Assembly (NCBI GenBank): GCA_963700735.1
Contig: CAVOYR010000005.1
Location: 764,713-828,712, forward strand
DNA from: Anderseniella sp963700735
GTDB taxonomy: Bacteria > Pseudomonadota > Alphaproteobacteria > Rhizobiales > Aestuariivirgaceae
Reading direction: 5' to 3'
Length of the DNA stretch: 64,000 nt
This document shows, one piece after another, positions 44,208-52,028 of the stretch. Both the position numbers and the translations under genes were made by a program. Each line of letters opens with the position of its first letter. The stretch's first letter is position 1. Below the pieces are notes generated by a model that was not told the DNA's origin, searched no databases, and was given only the letters and a program-made list of their open reading frames with translations.

Positions 44208-44283
44208 ATTCCGGCGAAAGCCGGAATTGACACTTTGCCAATTCACCCGGCCTTGCCGCATGGACCCCGGCGTCCGCCGGGGT
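44208..44283. repeat. Intergenic palindromes (two hairpins)
   Basis: At 44208-44227 ATTCCGGC pairs with GCCGGAAT around GAAA; at 44264-44283 ACCCCGGC pairs with GCCGGGGT around GTCC. These are of a dispersed palindrome type common between genes in proteobacteria. They lie between the divergent gabD and gph genes. Confidence 0.8.
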
Positions 44284-44311
44284 GACGCGGCAGCCAAGAG
44301 GTTTGTGACCC

Positions 44312-44992
44312 ATGCCACGCCCCGCCGTCATCTTCGATCTTGATGGAACCCTGGTCGATACCGCGCCCGACCTGTGGGCCGCGACCAACCACGTGCTGAC
44401 CTCGAACGGGCGGCGCGCCGTGTCACTGGACGACGTCTACGAGATGGTCGGCATGGGTGCCAAGAAGCTGATCGAGCGCGGCTTCGAGCGCACCGGCGAC
44501 CCGATCGCCACGGACATGATCGACATCATGTTCCGCCAGTTCATCAACCACTACACGGCCAACATCACCGCCACCTCCACCCCCTACCCCGGCGTGCTTG
44601 CGCTGCTCGACGAACTGAAGGGCCGTGGCGTGGGCATGGCGGTGTGCACCAACAAGCTGGAACGGCTGTCGGTGAAGCTGATCAACGGGCTGGGCATGGA
44701 TCACTATTTTGCCGCCATCATCGGGCCGGACACCACCGGCGTTGCCAAGCCTGACCCGAGGCCGCTGCGCGCGGCTATCGAGAAGGCCGGCTCTGCCCCG
44801 ACGCATGCAGTGATGATCGGCGACTCGGCCACCGACATCCGCACCGCGCAGGCGGCGCAAGTGCCGGTGATCGCGGTCAGCTTCGGCTATACCGACACAC
44901 ACGTGTCAGCGTTCGACCCGACCCATGTCGTGGATCACTTCGACGAGATCCTGCCACTGCTGGATGCGCAGTTTGCTGCTCAGGTTGCCTGA
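44312..44992 (+). CDS. gph: Phosphoglycolate phosphatase-like HAD hydrolase
   Basis: A 226-residue HAD phosphatase. VIFDLDGTLVDTAPDL carries the two catalytic aspartates (motif I), VCTNKLERL is motif II, KPDPRPL motif III with the Lys, and MIGDSATDIRTAQAA motif IV. The cap domain and length match Gph, which removes phosphate from 2-phosphoglycolate. HAD specificity is hard to assign, so the gene name is likely but not certain. It overlaps the convergent MFS gene by 13 bases. Confidence 0.87.
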   Translation: MPRPAVIFDLDGTLVDTAPDLWAATNHVLTSNGRRAVSLDDVYEMVGMGAKKLIERGFERTGDPIATDMIDIMFRQFINHYTANITATSTPYPGVLALLDELKGRGVGMAVCTNKLERLSVKLINGLGMDHYFAAIIGPDTTGVAKPDPRPLRAAIEKAGSAPTHAVMIGDSATDIRTAQAAQVPVIAVSFGYTDTHVSAFDPTHVVDHFDEILPLLDAQFAAQVA

Positions 44993-46170
44993 GCCTGCTC
45001 GATGCGGCCCAGCAGGATGCCGGCCAGTGCGGTGAGTGCCGCCATCGGCAACAGGTAGGCCAGCGACCACGCCCACACGCCGCCACCCATGCCGACCAGC
45101 CAGGTCGTGATTGCCGGGCCGATGAGCTGGCCCACGGCAACGCCTTGCAGCATCAGGCCATTGACCGTGGATATGTGGGCCGGGCTTGGCGCATGGCGGG
45201 CAACGCCGGCAAACAGCGAGCCCGGTATCAAGCCGCCGAAGATAGAGAACAGCAGTGCCCCTGCAATGCGCAACGGTACCGGCAGCGCTGCGGTCATGAC
45301 GATGATTGCACCAGCGGCCATGGCACCCGACGCCAGCAGGATGAGCGTGCGCCGATGGATGCCCCGGTCAAGCAGGAAGCCGGACGAGACGTTGCCAATG
45401 GTGTTGGTCACCATGATCAGCGCGCCGACAGCGGTAGCTGGTGCAAGTGCCCAGCCGGCGCGCTCGACCAGTATCAGCGGCACGAAACTGGTCACCGCCA
45501 TGTACTGGCCCGAGTAACAGCCGAACACCACCGCCAGCAACACCGCGCCCCGTGTGCCCAGCACCTTGCTCACCCTGCCCTCGCGTGCCGGCGTGGCGGC
45601 TGGCACATGGCGCGGTGCGGCCCACAACAGGGCGCCAAGGAAGATCACGTAACTGGCAGAGATCGCCAGCCACAGGCCGCGCCAGCCGAACGCCGATATG
45701 ATGAACCCGCCGCCCAGCAGGATGAGCCCTGCACCCAGTGGCAGATAAGCGCCCCACAAGCCCATGGCGGTCTGGCGGGTCCGGTCATCGGCCAGCCGCG
45801 CAATCAGGCCGGGCAGAGACACCGACATCATGAAGAAGCCGACGCCCTCGGCAACGCGGGTGGCGATCAGTGCTTCGCCCGTCTCGACCACTGATCCGGC
45901 CACGCCGGCAACACCGGCCACGGCAAGGCCCGCAACTGCCAGCCGAAGCTGGCCGAACCGGTCCGACAGGGCACCGAACATCAGCCCCGTGGCCGCAGCC
46001 ACCAGTGAAAACATCGACACCACGAGACCGGCCTGGAAGAGACTGAGCTGAAGCTCCGACCGCAACACCGGCAGTGCCGCCGGGGCCTTGCCCACCAAAA
46101 ATGCCGCTGCCACGCCGGTCGCAAACAAGGCCCAGATGCGCGGCCATGGTGTGGAGTGCTGGGGAGACAT
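44980..46170 (-). CDS. MFS transporter
   Basis: A 396-residue protein with twelve hydrophobic helices and the MFS loop GALSDRFGQLRLA between helices 2 and 3. The architecture is that of drug or small-molecule exporters of the CynX/YjiJ kind, but the substrate is unknown. The start is set at MSPQHSTPW (46170); an upstream ATG at 46257 would add 29 polar residues without a ribosome site. The last gene before tRNA-Val. Confidence 0.82.
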   Translation of the reverse strand: MSPQHSTPWPRIWALFATGVAAAFLVGKAPAALPVLRSELQLSLFQAGLVVSMFSLVAAATGLMFGALSDRFGQLRLAVAGLAVAGVAGVAGSVVETGEALIATRVAEGVGFFMMSVSLPGLIARLADDRTRQTAMGLWGAYLPLGAGLILLGGGFIISAFGWRGLWLAISASYVIFLGALLWAAPRHVPAATPAREGRVSKVLGTRGAVLLAVVFGCYSGQYMAVTSFVPLILVERAGWALAPATAVGALIMVTNTIGNVSSGFLLDRGIHRRTLILLASGAMAAGAIIVMTAALPVPLRIAGALLFSIFGGLIPGSLFAGVARHAPSPAHISTVNGLMLQGVAVGQLIGPAITTWLVGMGGGVWAWSLAYLLPMAALTALAGILLGRIEQAQAT

Positions 46171-46386
46171 TTGCCTGCCTTGTTGATGATCGCCGTTGAA
46201 CCGGCGCCCTGACGGTGGTTGGACCGGTGCCGCCGTTTCAATTTTTGCGGATGCCATAAGGCATATTTTGAGGTTGAGTGAAAGGTGGCCACCGGCCCGC
46301 ACGCGCTGATGCGGGGCCAGACGGGCGCAATCGGCTTGACTTGCCAGCAGGCACGCCGCTATATCGCGCCCGTCCATGCGACGGAC

Positions 46387-46462
46387 GGGCGGTTAGCTCA
46401 GTTGGTAGAGCACAGTGTTCACATCGCTGGGGTCACTGGTTCGAATCCAGTACCGCCCACCA
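46387..46462 (+). tRNA. tRNA-Val(CAC)
   Basis: A 76-nt cloverleaf with CCA encoded. The acceptor stem GGGCGGT pairs with ACCGCCC, the D arm is GCTC/GAGC, the anticodon stem CAGTG/CGCTG closes the loop TTCACAT with anticodon CAC (reads GUG), and the T arm contains GGTTCGAATCC. T-rich sequence follows about 20 bases later. Just downstream begins the mobile-element region. Confidence 0.96.
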
Positions 46463-46656
46463 TTCTTTCCCCATTTTTCATGACTTTTTGAGGGTGCCTG
46501 GAATTCTTCCGTCATTCCGGGCGATTGGCCCTGGCCGGTTGCCGTTTGGTGGACAGGAGACGCCGTGTTGCGGCCCGACCTGCCCCAACTCGCAGGTTCG
46601 TCTCTGCGAGGCCAGTTGGGTGTCCACGGTTCTGGAAGGAAGCTCGGCGGTTCGGC

Positions 46657-48354
46657 TCACTGGGCGGGCGGGAATCCGAGCAGGATGCGTTGTTGCTGCC
46701 AGTTGAGCGGGATGGGCCTGTGTCGCCTGAGGCGCGTTGAGGTCAGCTCGACCGGCTGCCGCCCGTCAAGAATGGCCTCGACGATGTCTGGGGCCAGGAA
46801 CGCCAGGGGCAGGATGCGGGTAACCTCGCGAGGGTCTGCTCCCTTCTGTTTCGCAAGTTCAGAGACGGAGAGGCCAGATCCGCTGGTGACCAGATCAAGC
46901 CAGTGCCGGGCCTCGGCAATCTTGCTGACGAGCTTCTGATCCACCCGCGCCCGATTAAGCTCCGGGGCTGTCATGACGAGGCGGGCCTCGATGCCGCGCC
47001 GCCTCAGACTGAATGGATGGTGGATATCGAAGCTGTCGACGCTATCCGTGGGTGGTGGCTGGATGCCCAACGCATCGCAGAGTGCTTTACGATTGACTGC
47101 CAGTGTGAGTTGACCTGGTGTGACTGTCACCCGATCGATGACTGAACGGACGAGTGTTCTGGCTTGGGTGGGATCTGTCCGCAGTTGGCTTGCGAGTTCG
47201 CAGGCCTTGTCGATGATCCCGATCACCTCCCCGGGGCTGTATTCCGAAGGTGCCAGTTGATCCAGCAGCCGCACCTGGTCGCACAGTAGTCTTGCCAGTG
47301 CATCGACAACCGCATGCTCGAGTTGCCTTGCAGGCAACCGCCAGGCCGCGTGGTCACGCCTTCTGCCTGCTGTGACCAGGCGATTGGAGACATAGTAGCG
47401 GTATCGCCGCCCGGCCTTGACGGTGTACGTCGGTGTGAAGCGATCTCCGGTCTCATCATGGGCGAGGCCACAAAGCAGACTTGGGTCCTGTCGGGACCTG
47501 TCGCCCGGTGTTGGCTGTGAGCCTTCCTGCAGGCGCTGCTGAACGGTATCCCACAGCGTTCGCTCGACAATCGCATCATGCTGTCCGGGCCAGGTGTTGC
47601 TGCCATGACGCACGTCACCGGCATAGACCGGGTTCGACAGGGTCCAGTACAGTCGCCCCCGCGAGAACCGGGTCCCTCCGGATATCCGGCCTGACCTGCT
47701 GCGCCGCCGTGGTGTCTGGATGCCGAGGTCATCAAGCTTGTCCTTGAGCGCCGGCACCGAGCCGCATTCGAGGTACTCGTTGAAGATCCGGCGAACCAGT
47801 TCCGCCTCCCGTGGCTCGATTACCAGCTTGCGGTTCTCTACCGTGTAGCCGACTGGTACGGGTCCGCCCATCCACATGCCCCGCTTCCTCGAGGCGGTAA
47901 ACTTGTCCCGGATCCGTTCGGCTGTGACCTCCCGCTCGAACTGGGCAAATGACAGCAAGACATTGAGCGTCAGCCGACCCATGGACGTCGTGGTGTTGAA
48001 CTGCTGGGTGACTGACACGAAGGACACCTCGTGACGGTCAAACACCTCGACGATACGGGCGAAGTCCATGAGGGAGCGGGTCAGCCGGTCGATCTTGTAG
48101 ACCACGATGACATCGACCCGTCCTGCCTGAATGTCGTCAAGCAGGTTCTGCAGGGCTGGTCTGTCCATCGTACCACCGGAGATGCCGCCGTCGTCGTAGG
48201 ACTTTGCCAGCAGCTTCCAGCCCAGGCTTGCCTGCGAGGTAATGTAGGCGGCACAAGCCTCTCGTTGCGCATCCAGCGAGTTGAAATCCTGATCGAGGCC
48301 TTCCTCGGTCGACTTGCGGGTATAGACAGCACAGCGCAGGGACCTGCTCTTCAT
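46657..48354 (-). CDS. Large serine recombinase
   Basis: A 565-residue resolvase/invertase-type recombinase. The catalytic domain is at the N-terminus: AVYTRKSTEEG with the nucleophile Ser 15, VVYKIDRLTRSLMDF, and FAQFEREVTAERIRDK. Then comes the recombinase domain (VPVGYTVENRKLVIEP...YLECGSVPALKDKL), a zinc-ribbon-like region, and a C-terminal segment ending NWQQQRILLGFPPAQ. Such enzymes integrate or excise DNA with no cofactor. It overlaps the DUF2924 gene by 4 bases (ATGA) and closes a three-gene operon. The start at 48354 is set by the catalytic domain. Confidence 0.93.
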   Translation of the reverse strand: MKSRSLRCAVYTRKSTEEGLDQDFNSLDAQREACAAYITSQASLGWKLLAKSYDDGGISGGTMDRPALQNLLDDIQAGRVDVIVVYKIDRLTRSLMDFARIVEVFDRHEVSFVSVTQQFNTTTSMGRLTLNVLLSFAQFEREVTAERIRDKFTASRKRGMWMGGPVPVGYTVENRKLVIEPREAELVRRIFNEYLECGSVPALKDKLDDLGIQTPRRRSRSGRISGGTRFSRGRLYWTLSNPVYAGDVRHGSNTWPGQHDAIVERTLWDTVQQRLQEGSQPTPGDRSRQDPSLLCGLAHDETGDRFTPTYTVKAGRRYRYYVSNRLVTAGRRRDHAAWRLPARQLEHAVVDALARLLCDQVRLLDQLAPSEYSPGEVIGIIDKACELASQLRTDPTQARTLVRSVIDRVTVTPGQLTLAVNRKALCDALGIQPPPTDSVDSFDIHHPFSLRRRGIEARLVMTAPELNRARVDQKLVSKIAEARHWLDLVTSGSGLSVSELAKQKGADPREVTRILPLAFLAPDIVEAILDGRQPVELTSTRLRRHRPIPLNWQQQRILLGFPPAQ

Positions 48355-48779
48355 GGCCCGACCCCGAAGAAGCGGGGCCCCGACCAACGGGCGCCGGTGA
48401 TCTCGCGGGCCACGGCACTGAGTGATTTGAATGCCTGCCCATTCCACTCGAAGCCATGCTCAGTCACCTCGACATGGTGGGATCTTCCATTCCACACCCG
48501 AACCAGCCGGCTGCCGGGCTTCAATGCAGGAGAAGCGTCTCGTCTTGTGCCCTCGCTTCCGGAACAAAACGCCGACAGCAGCTGCTTGTGCCGTTGCCTG
48601 CTGAGCCCGCCGTATACAGGTGCCTGCAGGGCATACGCTGCCGACAATTCCAGCAGTTGCCGGCTCGCCCCCTTGGGAGGGGCAGTGCCGTGGAAGCTTG
48701 TCCAGCGCTCGACAAGGACAGGCCGCGGCAGTTCGCCCAGCTTTGCAATATCGTCTTCGACTCCAGCAACTGTCTCCAT
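48351..48779 (-). CDS. DUF2924 protein
   Basis: A 142-residue protein with the DUF2924 pattern: LGELPRPVLVERWTSFHG at the start, LLELSAAYALQAP, and near the end LKPGSRLVRVWNGRSHHVEV then FEWNGQAFKSLSAVAREITG (GxxFKSLSxIAxxITGxxWSGPxFF signature, finishing WSGPRFFGVG). It occurs in many alphaproteobacteria directly upstream of this recombinase type. The C-terminal part may bind DNA. It lies 3 bases after the DUF3489 gene and overlaps the recombinase gene, so it probably works with it. Confidence 0.9.
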   Translation of the reverse strand: METVAGVEDDIAKLGELPRPVLVERWTSFHGTAPPKGASRQLLELSAAYALQAPVYGGLSRQRHKQLLSAFCSGSEGTRRDASPALKPGSRLVRVWNGRSHHVEVTEHGFEWNGQAFKSLSAVAREITGARWSGPRFFGVGP

Positions 48780-48782
48780 GGC

Positions 48783-49133
48783 CTACTTGGCCTCGGCCTT
48801 AATCCGGTACCTCCGCGTTCCGTCGCCATCGACGTTGCTCGCAATGATAAGGCCGTGGCGCTTGGGCAGGGCACCGGACAGCAGTCCACGGATGCTGTGG
48901 GCTTGCCATCCGGTGGCGTCCTGCAGTTGCTTGATCGAAACACCTGGCTTGCGGCTGAGAAGCCTGATGACCTGCGCGGTCTTCGTTGCAGTTGGCTTTG
49001 AATGGGCCCGTCGTGTGTCCGCTCCTGACATCCGTGACGATGTCCTGGAACTGCAGGTCTTGTCAGGCGGAGTGGTCGAAGGGCATTCGGTGTGTTGTAA
49101 CGGCTGGTGACATGGCGGTGTCTTGCGGGCCAT
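48783..49133 (-). CDS. DUF3489 protein
   Basis: A 116-residue basic protein with a winged-helix-like C-terminal half: TKTAQVIRLLSRKPGVSIK, then QLQDATGWQAHSIRGLLSG, then LPKRHGLIIASN and GTRRYRIKA, which is the DUF3489 pattern. The N-terminal third is Ser/Thr/Pro-rich. GAGGAG before the ATG at 49133 is a good ribosome site. The first gene of the DUF3489-DUF2924-recombinase operon; a DNA-binding directionality or regulatory role is inferred. Confidence 0.88.
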   Translation of the reverse strand: MARKTPPCHQPLQHTECPSTTPPDKTCSSRTSSRMSGADTRRAHSKPTATKTAQVIRLLSRKPGVSIKQLQDATGWQAHSIRGLLSGALPKRHGLIIASNVDGDGTRRYRIKAEAK

Positions 49134-49605
49134 GATGATCTCCTCGGTCGGGGCAACCGGACATCCCGGTGCTCGCACTGACCGAAGCCCGCGAATGCAG
49201 GCTAGCCGGGGCCGAAGTACCGAATTGGGCCAAACGCCCAATCACCAGGCACACCCAGCAATGCTCGCTTTGCCACTGAAGTCGAGCGGAATCTGCGCGT
49301 TCTGGGGCAAGACAAATTGTGCCCGGTCATTGCTCGCAGGACCAAGGCATCAAGCCGGGAGACTGTTGGCATCACCATAGCCCCCGCCATCGGACCTGCA
49401 CGCCCACACCATCAGTTGTTGCTGGCCGGCCTTCATTGCCAATGTCTGCTCTGTACCCGAGAGCGGACTCTTTCTGCTACCACCAAGGACGTCCGGAATG
49501 TGCCAAGAAGCGACATAGTTACCCCCGAAAGCTTACACAGAGTGCGGCACCAGTTGGGGCGCGACAGCCGCGATCAGGACACAGGTTGGCTGGTTACACG
49601 GACCG
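49134..49605. other. Non-coding stretch upstream of the recombinase operon
   Basis: 472 bases with no convincing gene: open frames here are short and have no domain-like content. It should hold the promoter of the recombinase operon and perhaps one attachment site of that element. I see no repeat of the tRNA-Val 3' end in it. Confidence 0.5.
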
Positions 49606-50769
49606 TCACGCCAGTTCCAGTGCGCTCGCCACACTAAGCAGTGTCTCTTCAGCGTGGCGTCCACCGATGAGCGACAGACCAAGAGGCGCTCCCTGGTCCA
49701 TGCCGGCTGGAATGCTTGCCTGTGGAAGGCCTGCAAGGCCCGCCGGGCAAAGCAGTTCAAGCGCCGCCATGCGGAAGCTGTCCAGCGAGCCGGCATCTGC
49801 GTTGCGCAAGGGGGCTGCGCCGGGGCTGGACGGAGACAGGATGACAGTGTCGTCCCGCAGCAGGTCCAGCATGCGTGCAACGATGTCCTTGCGCCTTGCC
49901 GATGCGCTGGCGCGCTGGTCCGGTGTAATGGACGCTGCCATCTGGAACCGCTCTTTCACGCCTGGCCCGAAGTTTGGCTGGACTGTGGTCACCCAGTCTC
50001 CGTGAACCTGCCACACTTCTGCGGCCTGACAGACCTTGAACACCTCCAGCCATTCAGACAGATCGGGACACAGCCTTATCCGGTCAGCTGCCCCGTAAAG
50101 CTCCTGAAGCTTGTGCAGGGTGTCGTTGAACGATGCGGCGCCCTCTGGCGTGGTGCGTGCCATCGCATCTTCGGCAATCAACAGTCTCACTGAACGTGCT
50201 GCAGCCGGTGGTTCGATCCCGTAGGCCTTGCCGGTGGCGGCAAATGTTGCGGCATCGCGCGTAAACCATCCCACCGTATCGAAGCTCGGCGCCAGCGGCA
50301 TGGCACAGCCCAGGTCGATGCGGCCATGGGTTGTCCGCATGCCGTAAACGCCGCAAAACGAGGCGGGCATGCGGACGGAGCCGCCAGTGTCGCTGCCCAG
50401 CCCGATATCCGCCATTCCTGCTGCAACTGCAGCGACCGAGCCTGAGGACGATCCGCCCGGTATCCGGTCCGGAGCAGCGGTGTTGAGCGGGGTTCCGTAA
50501 TGCGCATTCACGCCCATGAGGCTGTAGGCGATTTCGTCGGTATGGCTCTTGCCGACCAGGGTCGCTCCTGCATCCAGCAAGGCCTGCACAGCAGGCGCCG
50601 TGGTGCTTGCAGGCTCATGTGTTGCCGCCCAATCGGGGTTGCCGCAACCCGTTACGTGGCCTTCTATGTCATAGAGATCCTTGGCCACAAAGGTGCGTCC
50701 GGCGAGGGGGCCGGACGGCGAGCCGTCGATTACAAACTGGGCGATCAGGGCGTTGGCGGTGTCTTTCAT
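49606..50769 (-). CDS. Amidase-signature hydrolase
   Basis: A 387-residue amidase-signature enzyme. The catalytic Lys is in FVAKDLYDIEG near residue 30, the Gly/Ser-rich motif is GGSSSGSVAAVAAG, and the nucleophile Ser is in GSDTGGSVRMPASFCG, completing the Ser-cisSer-Lys triad. It is shorter than GatA or AtzE. Together with the AtzH-like protein in this cluster it may resemble the AtzE/AtzH or HpxY/HpxZ systems that hydrolyse carboxybiuret or related amides. No small AtzG-like subunit was found. Three bases separate it from the amidohydrolase gene. Confidence 0.88.
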   Translation of the reverse strand: MKDTANALIAQFVIDGSPSGPLAGRTFVAKDLYDIEGHVTGCGNPDWAATHEPASTTAPAVQALLDAGATLVGKSHTDEIAYSLMGVNAHYGTPLNTAAPDRIPGGSSSGSVAAVAAGMADIGLGSDTGGSVRMPASFCGVYGMRTTHGRIDLGCAMPLAPSFDTVGWFTRDAATFAATGKAYGIEPPAAARSVRLLIAEDAMARTTPEGAASFNDTLHKLQELYGAADRIRLCPDLSEWLEVFKVCQAAEVWQVHGDWVTTVQPNFGPGVKERFQMAASITPDQRASASARRKDIVARMLDLLRDDTVILSPSSPGAAPLRNADAGSLDSFRMAALELLCPAGLAGLPQASIPAGMDQGAPLGLSLIGGRHAEETLLSVASALELA

Positions 50770-50772
50770 GTC

Positions 50773-52011
50773 TCAAGCAACCTCGTTTTCGGGGGCGTGA
50801 AGCTGGGGTAGAGGGCGATCAAACGTTTTTCTGCCAGCCTTGAAGCCCATCACGGGGGCTGAAAGTTCTGCAACCGCCATTGAAGCCGACTTGTTGTCGA
50901 CAATGATAATGTCTGCCGATGCTCCGATCTCAAGGCCATAGCCTTTACGGTTAATCAACCTGGCTGAGCGGGAGGAGATCATCTCGAAGCAGGCTTCCAG
51001 GGAGGCCGGATCGCCCGCCTGTGCAATATTGGCATACAGGTTGGCCATTCGAATCAGCGAGCAATCGCCGAACGGCGTGAAGGGATTGAGCACGTTGTTG
51101 GTGGACAGCGAGCAGTTCACCCCGTGGGCCAGCATGGCATGGACCGGCGTCACGCCGCGCGGTGCATTGTGGGTGAAGTCACGATTCATCAGGAACAGGT
51201 CCGTCGATGGCAGGACGGTAACCGCCACACCTGCATTCGCAAGGCGGGCCGACAACGTCGCCAGGCTGGCTGGGTCCAGCGACGCGAACTTGGTCACGTG
51301 ACCAATAGTGACGCGGCCGCCCCAGCCGTACTCATCGGTTTTCCGGCACACATAGTCGGCATCAAGCTGGCTGGCATCGGAGCCGAAATCCAGATGCATG
51401 TCGATGTCCACGTCAAATTCGCGTGCCATCTCGAAGATGCGATCGATCTGGCCGTGCGGGTCGCTGTCCGTATAAGGGGCAGCGCCCACACATGGTGCGC
51501 CATCCTTGAGGGCGGCTACCATCAGTTCGTCGGTACCAGGGTTGTTCAGCAAGCCGTCCTGGGGAAACACGCAGATTTCCACGTCCATCGACCAGGCGTG
51601 CCTGGCAATGGCCTGCTTCGTGCCGTGGTATCCGCGCAGGCCCACGACGGGATCTACCTCCACGTGGGTACGCATCTGCGTGGTACCATTGACGATGCAC
51701 TTGCGCAGCGTTCGCGATGCCCGGGCACAGACATCCTCCTCGACAAAATCTGCCTTAAGGCGGGCGACTTCGCCGATGGCCTTGCCGAGGTCCCCGCCAT
51801 TGGGGGAGCAGCGGTCCAGTATGCAAGACTTGTCGAGATGGATGTGGGTTTCGACGAAGCCGGGCAGTGCCAGCCGGCCTCCGCAATCGTGATCGTCTAG
51901 TGCCGGCTGCAGTCCGGGCCTGATCTCCACGATACGCCCCCGGTGCACGCCGATGTCCACTGTTTCAATGTCGGCGCCGGCGATCCGCACGTTTCTGAGG
52001 GTAAGGTCCAT
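50773..52011 (-). CDS. CodA-like metal-dependent amidohydrolase with altered catalytic residues
   Basis: A 412-residue amidohydrolase of the cytosine deaminase branch. ALPGFVETHIHLDKS holds the metal-binding HxH, and MHLDFGSD and TIGHVTKFASL match the later His positions. By my visual comparison with CodA, the metal Asp (in the DDV/DNV motif) is Asn here (STNNVLNPFTPFGD), and the Glu of HCDE is Phe (HLDF). So cytosine deamination as such is doubtful. It may be a different ring-opening or deaminating hydrolase. The start at 52011 (MDLTLRN) was chosen; it follows the ABC gene by 17 bases. Confidence 0.85.
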   Translation of the reverse strand: MDLTLRNVRIAGADIETVDIGVHRGRIVEIRPGLQPALDDHDCGGRLALPGFVETHIHLDKSCILDRCSPNGGDLGKAIGEVARLKADFVEEDVCARASRTLRKCIVNGTTQMRTHVEVDPVVGLRGYHGTKQAIARHAWSMDVEICVFPQDGLLNNPGTDELMVAALKDGAPCVGAAPYTDSDPHGQIDRIFEMAREFDVDIDMHLDFGSDASQLDADYVCRKTDEYGWGGRVTIGHVTKFASLDPASLATLSARLANAGVAVTVLPSTDLFLMNRDFTHNAPRGVTPVHAMLAHGVNCSLSTNNVLNPFTPFGDCSLIRMANLYANIAQAGDPASLEACFEMISSRSARLINRKGYGLEIGASADIIIVDNKSASMAVAELSAPVMGFKAGRKTFDRPLPQLHAPENEVA

Positions 52012-52028
52012 GAGTGTGTTCCTTTGGT

